Origin: an uncultured Clostridia bacterium
GTDB lineage: Bacteria > Bacillota > Clostridia > Christensenellales > UBA1242
Length of the DNA: 11,785 bases
Assembly (NCBI GenBank): GCA_946610635.1
Contig: CAMOCI010000006.1
Location: 1 to 11,785, forward strand
Reading direction: 5' to 3'
Both the position numbers and the translations under genes were made by a program. The notes beneath the pieces are model-generated. The model did no database searches, was not told the DNA's origin, and saw only the letters and a program-made list of their open reading frames with translations. Below, one piece after another: positions 6,994 through 11,785 of the stretch (the first letter of the stretch is position 1; every line of letters begins with the position of its first letter).

Positions 6994-7638
6994 ATGAAAG
7001 AAAGTTATTTTGAAAATTTGATAAAAGATTTTGACAATTATGTATTTACCCAAACCCAGCAACAAATTTTTGAGTATGCACAGAGTTGTAGAGAAAAGTT
7101 TATACCTTGCATAAGAGAGAAAACTGCTAAATTGCTTTGTCATATAATTAGCAAAACACTACCAAAAAATATTTTAGAGATAGGCACTGCAACAGGTTGC
7201 AGTGGGGCATTGATGCTTTTATCTTGTTTATCATCAAATTTAACAACATTAGATGTAAGCGAAGAAATGTGTAAAATGGCGCAGCAAACTTTTGATAAAT
7301 ATGGATTAACAAACAGAGCACAAATCTTGTGTGATGACGCATTAAACTATTTTCAAAATGCTAATAGCACTTTTGATTTTATATTTTTAGATGGTCCTAA
7401 AGGGCAGTATATAAAATATTTACCATATTTAAAAACAGTAATAAATGGTGGTGGTATAATTTTTTGTGATGATGTTTTGTATTTTGGCATGGTGCTAGAT
7501 GATAGCAAGGTTATTCATAAAAAAATAACTATTGTGCGTAATTTGCGAGAGTTTTTAAACTTAACACAAAGTGATACTGAATTTGAAACCAAACTTTTAG
7601 ATATTGAAGATGGCGTTTTGCTTATAAAAAAGCAATAA
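6994..7638 (+). CDS. trmR: SAM-dependent O-methyltransferase, TrmR (YrrM)-like
   Basis: From the ATG at 6994 this is a 214-residue class I methyltransferase close in size to TrmR, the Mg-dependent enzyme that methylates 5-hydroxyuridine in the wobble base of tRNA to 5-methoxyuridine. The SAM-binding motif I is LEIGTATGCSG (61-71), the acidic strand-2 end is LDVSEE (86-91), and the metal/substrate region shows FLDGPKGQY (131-139) and CDDVLYFGMV (158-167), as in the O-methyltransferase family 3 fold. An earlier in-frame ATG at 6916 would add 26 residues, but that stretch spans the terminator of the preceding gene, so 6994 is preferred. There is no Shine-Dalgarno at 6994; the -10 sits so close that the mRNA may be leaderless. 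A ComFC-like gene follows after 11 bases. Other small-molecule O-methyltransferases share this fold, so TrmR is likely but not certain. Confidence 0.75.
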   Translation: MKESYFENLIKDFDNYVFTQTQQQIFEYAQSCREKFIPCIREKTAKLLCHIISKTLPKNILEIGTATGCSGALMLLSCLSSNLTTLDVSEEMCKMAQQTFDKYGLTNRAQILCDDALNYFQNANSTFDFIFLDGPKGQYIKYLPYLKTVINGGGIIFCDDVLYFGMVLDDSKVIHKKITIVRNLREFLNLTQSDTEFETKLLDIEDGVLLIKKQ

Positions 7639-7649
7639 AAAAGGTAATT

Positions 7650-8384
7650 ATGAATAAAAGATTAAGAGAATTATTAGCAAAAACATTATTTATAAAAGAT
7701 ATAAAATGTTTGTTTTGTAATAGAGAACTGGATTTTGATAGTCGCTACTGTGTTTGCGATGATTGTTTAAAATCATTACCTTACATAACAGGTAAAATTT
7801 GCAAAAAATGTGGAGAGCCAATAAAAAGTATGGCAGCATATTGTATGCGTTGCAAAAATCATGTGGATAGGGGATTTGATGTAGCAAGAGCGACATTCTT
7901 GTATAAAGGTGTTATAAAAGATGGTATTATAAATTTAAAATATTATGGCAACAAATATTTAGCGGAATATTTAAGTAGTTTTTTACTTGATAGTTATTAT
8001 AAATATGATTTTAAAAGTGATGTAATAATACCTGCACCGATGAGTGCAAAGAGTTTAAAAGCTCGTGGCTTTAATCAAGCAGAAATGCTTTGCAGTGCTT
8101 TTATAGATAAGGGTTTGGATGTAAATACAAATTGTGTTGCAAAAGTGCTAGAAACTCAAAATCAAGCAAAGTTAAATTTTAAAGATAGGCAAACAAATCT
8201 TGTTGGTGCTTTTAAAGTTGTTAATAAGAAAGCAGTTGAAAATAAAAATGTTTTGATTGTAGATGACATATTCACAACTGGTGCAACTTGCAGTGAAATT
8301 GCATCTGCACTAAAAAAAGCAGGAGCAAAACGAGTTGATGTTATTACTCTTTGCCATGATATGCCAGAGGATGTTACTAACTAA
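7650..8384 (+). CDS. comFC: ComF family protein (phosphoribosyltransferase-like, ComFC type)
   Basis: This 244-residue protein has the two parts of ComFC/GntX proteins. An N-terminal zinc-ribbon-like region has Cys at 20, 23, 36, 39, 51, 54, 65 and 68 in CxxC pairs, enough for two zinc sites. A type I phosphoribosyltransferase domain follows: VIIPAPMS (125-132), RGFNQAE (139-145) and the PRPP-binding motif VLIVDDIFTTGAT (201-213). ComFC is needed for DNA uptake during natural competence in Bacillus and relatives, where it acts with the ComFA helicase in the cytoplasm; its precise biochemistry is unsettled. ComFA is not adjacent here, as is common outside bacilli, so competence should not be assumed. 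The start follows AAGGT at 7641-7645. It is probably co-transcribed with the methyltransferase gene 11 bases upstream. Confidence 0.9.
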   Translation: MNKRLRELLAKTLFIKDIKCLFCNRELDFDSRYCVCDDCLKSLPYITGKICKKCGEPIKSMAAYCMRCKNHVDRGFDVARATFLYKGVIKDGIINLKYYGNKYLAEYLSSFLLDSYYKYDFKSDVIIPAPMSAKSLKARGFNQAEMLCSAFIDKGLDVNTNCVAKVLETQNQAKLNFKDRQTNLVGAFKVVNKKAVENKNVLIVDDIFTTGATCSEIASALKKAGAKRVDVITLCHDMPEDVTN

Positions 8385-8444
8385 AAATTATTTATACTAA
8401 ATTTATATTTTAAACTAAAACTCCATATAAAAATATTAAAATGT

Positions 8445-8476
8445 AAAAAAGATAGTTTTAATTAACTATCTTTTTT
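8445..8476. terminator. Bidirectional terminator between comFC and the binding-protein gene
   Basis: A perfect 13-bp stem (8445-8457 with 8464-8476) encloses a 6-base loop, with six A on the left and six T on the right. It can end transcription from comFC on the plus strand and from the binding-protein gene on the minus strand, which stops at 8499. Confidence 0.9.
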
Positions 8477-8498
8477 GTTTTGTTATTGGTATTTACTT

Positions 8499-9515
8499 TT
8501 AAGCAAAATATTCGTCATAAACTAAATTTGCAAAATTTGTGTTGATAACTTTTTTGTAATCTGGTGTTGCAGTTTGTGCAAGCTCACCAGCACCTTTAAG
8601 CATCTTAACAAGTCTGTTAAAGTTTTCTTCGCTCATAACTGGTGTTGCATTCCATGCGTCTGCCAAAATGTAGTTTTGCATACCAACTTTTAAGCTTTCT
8701 TTGCTACTTCCGCTAAATGATGGTGCTAAACTTTCAACAACTTGGTCAATGTTGGCTGTTTTAATAAATTCAAGACCTCTTTGAATTGCTTTTAAAAATG
8801 CAATAATAACTTCTGGATTTTGTTGAATATAACTTTTGTTTGCACTAAAACAAGTAAAAGGTATTTCTCCACTTTCAGCACCAACTGCGGCAACAATATA
8901 ACCTTTGCCTGTTTTAACAAATTCACTTGCAGCTGGTTCAAACAATGTCATGTAGTCACCAACTCCACTTAAAAATGCACCAGATATATTTGCGAATGCA
9001 ATACTTGTATCAAATGTCAAATCGGTTTCTATATCATAGCCATTGTTTTCTAATGCCATTTGTAAACTCATTGCGGGGCTACCACCTTTACGTCCTGCAA
9101 TAATATGCTTTCCTTCCAAATTGCTCCAATCAAAATTTGTTTCGTTATTTCTTGAAATTAAGAATGAACCATCACGTTTTGTTAATTGACCAAAAACAAC
9201 AGGGTAGTTAGGGTCACCATTAACATAAGAGTAAATGTTTTGTTCTGCTCCCATAAGGCCAATGTCAGCAGAGCCTGTCATAAGAGCCACATTTGTTGTA
9301 TTGCTACCTTCTGCTGTAACTAAATCTACAGTGTAGCCTTCATCTTCAAAATAGTGATTATTTATTGCAATATAAAGTGGGGCATAAAAAATACTATTTG
9401 TAACTTGATTAACTCTTATTGTTTTTTTGCCTGTGCTGTTTGTGCAACCAACAAGACCAATGCTTGCCGAAAGTACAATCACAGCCATTAAAAAAAATGA
9501 TAAAAATTTTTTCAT
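8499..9515 (-). CDS. ABC importer substrate-binding lipoprotein, NMT1/SsuA/TauA/ThiY type
   Basis: From the ATG at 9515 the protein has 338 residues. The first 24 form a lipoprotein signal peptide (MKKFLSFF, hydrophobic core, lipobox LVGC with Cys24), so the mature protein is tethered outside the membrane. The rest is a type II periplasmic-binding fold of the NMT1/THI5-like family: an early strand with FYAPLYIAINNHYF, then ADIGLMGAEQ, GKHIIAGRKGGSP and a late EVIIAFLKAIQRGLEF. Members bind aliphatic sulfonates, taurine, nitrate, bicarbonate or thiamine pyrimidine precursors. I cannot choose among these, and no TPP or FMN riboswitch is visible upstream. It is divergent from the ATPase and permease genes that complete the importer, so receptor and transporter can be produced at different levels. 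A start at 9542 is rejected because the perfect GGAGGA site lies inside that extension. Confidence 0.9.
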   Translation of the reverse strand: MKKFLSFFLMAVIVLSASIGLVGCTNSTGKKTIRVNQVTNSIFYAPLYIAINNHYFEDEGYTVDLVTAEGSNTTNVALMTGSADIGLMGAEQNIYSYVNGDPNYPVVFGQLTKRDGSFLISRNNETNFDWSNLEGKHIIAGRKGGSPAMSLQMALENNGYDIETDLTFDTSIAFANISGAFLSGVGDYMTLFEPAASEFVKTGKGYIVAAVGAESGEIPFTCFSANKSYIQQNPEVIIAFLKAIQRGLEFIKTANIDQVVESLAPSFSGSSKESLKVGMQNYILADAWNATPVMSEENFNRLVKMLKGAGELAQTATPDYKKVINTNFANLVYDEYFA

Positions 9516-9518
9516 AAA

Positions 9519-9524
9519 TCCTCC
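9519..9524 (-). promoter_or_regulatory. Ribosome binding site that sets the binding-protein start
   Basis: GGAGGA on the minus strand (TCCTCC on plus) lies three bases before ATG at 9515. It fixes the start there and makes an exact lipoprotein signal peptide. Confidence 0.9.
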
Positions 9525-9679
9525 ATAATCAATAGTATTCACAAGAACATTTTTTTGTTAATTATTGATTTTTGCTAATTTTTTAGATTTTTTAAACTTT
9601 AATTATAATGATTTTTATATAATTTATATATTTAATATTAGATATTATCAAACTTGTAACATTATTTTTTATCAAAAAA

Positions 9680-9685
9680 TATACT
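9680..9685 (+). promoter_or_regulatory. -10 box immediately before the ABC ATPase gene
   Basis: TATACT (9680-9685) ends six bases before the ATG at 9692, with no Shine-Dalgarno between. A weak TTGTAA (9654-9659) lies 20 bases upstream, too far for an ideal -35. If real, the transcript would be leaderless from 9692, or would have a 48-base leader if translation starts at 9740. Confidence 0.45.
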
Positions 9686-9691
9686 GAAAAT

Positions 9692-10483
9692 ATGACAAAA
9701 GAAAATTTAGATATAAAAAAAACAAAAGAAGATATATTGATGCAAATAAATGATGTGGGTTTAATTTATCAATCAAAAAACGGAGAAACAGAAGCAGTTA
9801 AGAACTTTAAACTTAAAGTAAAAAATGGCGAGTTTGTTTCTATTGTTGGACCTAGCGGTTGTGGTAAAACAACGATGTTATCTATCATGAGTGGTATTTT
9901 GCCAGTGACGAGCGGAGAAGTTTTGCTTGACGGCAAAAACATAAAAGATACTAAAAAATACATTGGTTATATGTTTCAACGCGATGAACTTTTTGAGTGG
10001 AGAACTGTTTGGCAAAATATTATGCTTGGGCTAGAAATTAAAAAGCAAGTTAGCCAAAAACAAAAAGACTATGCAAATAGTTTAATAGAAAAGTATGGAC
10101 TAAAAGATTTTGTAAACAAAAAGCCAAAAGAACTAAGTGGTGGTATGCGTCAAAGAGTTGCACTTATTAGAACTTTGGTGTTAGAGCCACAAATTTTGCT
10201 ATTAGATGAGCCATTTAGTGCGCTAGATTTTCAAACAAGATTAAGTGTTTGTGATGATGTTGCAAGTATAATAAAAAATGAACACAAAACAGCAATACTT
10301 GTTACGCATGATATTAGTGAAGCAATTAGCATGGCAGATAGAGTTGTTGTGCTAACAAAAAGGCCAGCCACTGTAAAAACTGAGTTTGATATAAACTTAG
10401 GTAATGTTACACCATTACAAAAAAGAGAAAATCCAGAGTTTTCTAACCTTTTTAATTTGATTTGGAAGGAGTTAGATAAATGA
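9692..10483 (+). CDS. ABC importer ATP-binding protein, SsuB/TauB/NrtD type
   Basis: This 263-residue cytoplasmic ATPase powers the importer. The motifs are complete: Walker A GPSGCGKT (53-60), Q-loop Gln96 in YMFQRDELFEWRTVWQNI, signature LSGGMRQR (148-155), Walker B ILLLDEPF (168-175), D-loop SALD (176-179) and H-loop His206. The sequence LFEWRTVWQNI after the Q-loop is typical of the nitrate/sulfonate/taurine class. The start is uncertain: ATG at 9692 has no Shine-Dalgarno but has a -10 six bases away, while ATG at 9740 (residue 17) has a weak AGAAG and gives the usual short N-terminus of this family. The 3' end overlaps the permease start by 4 bases (ATGA), so the two are translationally coupled. 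The binding protein is encoded divergently upstream. Confidence 0.93.
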   Translation: MTKENLDIKKTKEDILMQINDVGLIYQSKNGETEAVKNFKLKVKNGEFVSIVGPSGCGKTTMLSIMSGILPVTSGEVLLDGKNIKDTKKYIGYMFQRDELFEWRTVWQNIMLGLEIKKQVSQKQKDYANSLIEKYGLKDFVNKKPKELSGGMRQRVALIRTLVLEPQILLLDEPFSALDFQTRLSVCDDVASIIKNEHKTAILVTHDISEAISMADRVVVLTKRPATVKTEFDINLGNVTPLQKRENPEFSNLFNLIWKELDK

Positions 10484-11451
10484 AAAATAATACAAAAGAT
10501 ATAAATATCAAAAATGACATAAATATACAAAAAATCGAAAAGATAACAAATAACGTAAAAAAAATACAAAAAAAAAGTAAAAAATTAATAAAAAACAAAA
10601 ATTTTTTAATAAAACCACAAAAAAATACTCAAAATAAAACAACTGAGAATTTAAACAAACAACATATTTCAACGGCTAGAGAAGAATATTTAAGAAAACA
10701 AAAGAAAAGAAAAATTTTTGTAATATCAATAAGAGTTTTAATACTTGTTGTATTTTTTGCTTTGTGGCAAATACTAGCAGACACCGGTGCAATAAATGTG
10801 TTTGTGTTTAGTTCGCCATTAAAAATAATTGTAACTATTGGAGATTTGTTTGCATCAGGCAACTTGCTTTATCACATTTTTATAACTTTTTATGAAGCTT
10901 TTTTAGGATTTTTAATAGCAACCGTTTTAGGCTATCTAATTGCAATAATACTTTGGTGGAATGATAGATTAAGAGAAATATTAGAGCCTTATATAATCAT
11001 ACTAAATAGTTTGCCAAAAGTAGCACTAGGCCCTATCATTATAATATGGTTTGGTGCAGGCACAAAAGCCATTATTGTTATGGCGATACTCATTATGATT
11101 ATCATAACAGTTATTTCAATATTAAACTCTTTTGTTACTTGTGATAAAAACAAAATACTTTTAATGCAAAGCATGGGTGCAAGCAAATGGCAGATTTTAA
11201 CTAAACTTGTTATGCCAAATGGAAGGAGAGAGTTTATGTCTGTGCTAAAAATTAATGTTGGCATGACGTGGGTTGGTACAATAATGGGTGAGTATCTTGT
11301 TAGTAAAGCAGGGCTAGGATATTTGATTGTTTATGGCAGCCAAGTGTTTAAACTAGACCTTGTTATGACAAGCATATTAATATTGTGCCTTCTTGCAGGG
11401 GTTATGTATGGTTTTGTATGCCTTATCGAAAAATGGGTTAATAATAGATAA
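10480..11451 (+). CDS. ABC importer permease, SsuC/TauC type, with basic N-terminal extension
   Basis: This 323-residue membrane permease forms the channel of the importer. Membrane helices appear at about 79-98, 133-158, 170-191, 196-216, a region near 255-275, and 294-317. The EAA loop that docks on the ATPase is MQSMGASKWQILTKLVMPNG (229-248). Family members are usually about 250-280 residues; here residues 1-78 are an added Lys/Asn-rich, apparently cytoplasmic extension (many Lys, almost no hydrophobic clusters). No internal Met occurs before residue 200, so a shorter protein would need a non-ATG start. The start is well supported by GGAAGGAG at 10464-10471 and the ATGA overlap with the ATPase gene. 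The extension is encoded by very A-rich DNA with runs of eight and nine A. Confidence 0.9.
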   Translation: MKNNTKDINIKNDINIQKIEKITNNVKKIQKKSKKLIKNKNFLIKPQKNTQNKTTENLNKQHISTAREEYLRKQKKRKIFVISIRVLILVVFFALWQILADTGAINVFVFSSPLKIIVTIGDLFASGNLLYHIFITFYEAFLGFLIATVLGYLIAIILWWNDRLREILEPYIIILNSLPKVALGPIIIIWFGAGTKAIIVMAILIMIIITVISILNSFVTCDKNKILLMQSMGASKWQILTKLVMPNGRREFMSVLKINVGMTWVGTIMGEYLVSKAGLGYLIVYGSQVFKLDLVMTSILILCLLAGVMYGFVCLIEKWVNNR

Positions 11452-11525
11452 TTAATTAGAAATAGAATATATAACTAGCAAAAAATAATAATATTTTAGA
11501 ATTAAAATTTTTAAAATAAATGTAA

Positions 11526-11588
11526 AAAAAATGATAAAAAATCACAGAGTTATCATCTGTGATTTTATAATTGTAATTATCATTTTTT
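11526..11588. terminator. Bidirectional nested-hairpin terminator after the permease
   Basis: The inner stem pairs AAAATCACAGA (11538-11548) with TCTGTGATTTT (11556-11566) around a 7-base loop. An outer pairing, AAAAAATGATAA (11526-11537) with TTATCATTTTTT (11577-11588), encloses it, with a 10-base bulge on one side. It can serve the permease gene on plus and, directly after its stop, the partial gene on minus. Confidence 0.85.
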
Positions 11589-11785
11589 ATTCTTCTAAAC
11601 TATCTATACAACCATGCTTTAAATAAATAATTTTTAATCCCAGTTGCTTAGCAATATTTACATCACTTGTGGCAATAATAAATGTGCTTTGAGTATTTTC
11701 TGTAATCATTTCTTTTATTTTTATAACAATTTTTTGGCACTCTGATGGTAAAAGCCCAGCACAAATATCGTCAATCAAAAACAAA
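11587..11785 (-). CDS. Partial ABC-type ATPase C-terminus with degenerate motifs
   Basis: The frame is open from the right edge to TAA at 11587-11589; the 65 visible residues are the C-terminal end of a longer protein, so the TTG at 11784 need not be a start. The order of elements resembles the end of an ABC ATPase: a Walker B-like strand FLIDDI, an AGLLP segment in the D-loop position, helix SECQKIVIKIKEMI, then TFIIATSDVNIA in the H-loop position, and a closing IIYLKHGCID (compare the usual 'lx.G.i'). Two catalytic positions are unusual: Asp replaces the catalytic Glu after the Walker B Asp, and Ser replaces the H-loop His. It may be a poorly hydrolysing or non-transport family member. The full gene lies outside the window, so the assignment stays tentative. 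Confidence 0.5.
   Translation of the reverse strand, partial: LFLIDDICAGLLPSECQKIVIKIKEMITENTQSTFIIATSDVNIAKQLGLKIIYLKHGCIDSLEE

Noticed and set aside
9516..9542. Upstream ATG (9542, minus) as the start of the binding protein
   Set aside because: The perfect GGAGGA site lies inside this stretch and points to 9515, which also gives a canonical lipoprotein signal peptide.
9616..9630. Perfect 15-bp palindrome (TATATAA, T, TTATATA) as an operator
   Set aside because: It is made only of A and T in a region that is nearly all A and T, so the information content is too low to claim a protein site, although its position midway between divergent genes is suggestive.
9543..9691. TPP or other riboswitch in the divergent ABC gap
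   Set aside because: The gap lacks the conserved CTGAGA and other G/C-rich core elements; it is almost entirely A and T with no stable multi-stem fold visible.
1..11785. CRISPR array, insertion sequence, prophage or tRNA
   Set aside because: No regularly spaced identical repeats, transposase or integrase frames, terminal inverted repeats or cloverleaf-like G/C-rich segments were seen on reading both strands.

Overview
The window is AT-rich bacterial DNA read with the standard bacterial code (TGA is used as a stop). Several strong Shine-Dalgarno sites (GGAGGA, AAGGAG, AGAGGTG), U-tailed hairpin terminators, and VanW, ComFC, TrmR-like and lipoprotein-type binding-protein genes all point to a low-GC Gram-positive (Bacillota), probably an uncultured Clostridia-like lineage. 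I cannot name a genus.

Layout. Bases 1-94 are the end of a gene with an extremely acidic C-terminus, possibly RpoE (RNA polymerase delta), followed by a terminator. Bases 256-1746 encode a membrane-anchored VanW/G5-type cell-envelope protein and end in a terminator. Bases 1747-2255 are a non-coding, AT-rich gap with three perfect and three near-perfect DnaA boxes. On the minus strand, 2256-2930 encodes a PAP2-type lipid phosphatase. Bases 3127-6189 encode a 1020-residue protein with a CvpA-like four-helix membrane domain followed by a very long tail of degenerate ~86-residue helical repeats. It has its own terminator and is the most unusual gene here. Bases 6332-6916 encode a 194-residue protein of unknown function with its own promoter and terminator.

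Bases 6994-8384 carry a two-gene unit: a TrmR-like tRNA methyltransferase and a ComFC-like phosphoribosyltransferase protein. A bidirectional terminator separates it from a divergent ABC importer locus of the NMT1/SsuA/TauA class: a lipoprotein binding protein (minus strand, 8499-9515) facing an ATPase and permease (plus strand, 9692-11451, 4-bp overlap). A second bidirectional terminator ends the permease unit and also ends a partial, degenerate ABC-type ATPase that runs off the right edge on the minus strand.

Functionally this is mostly ordinary housekeeping and envelope content. The points deserving a second look are the DnaA-box cluster lying between convergent genes without dnaA, the CvpA-repeat protein with a predicted extracellular tail, two genes that appear to lack a leader (a -10 box placed 6-7 bases before ATG and no Shine-Dalgarno), a hairpin that could hide the vanW ribosome binding site, and the basic N-terminal extension of the permease. 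No CRISPR array, insertion sequence, rRNA, tRNA or recognisable riboswitch was seen.
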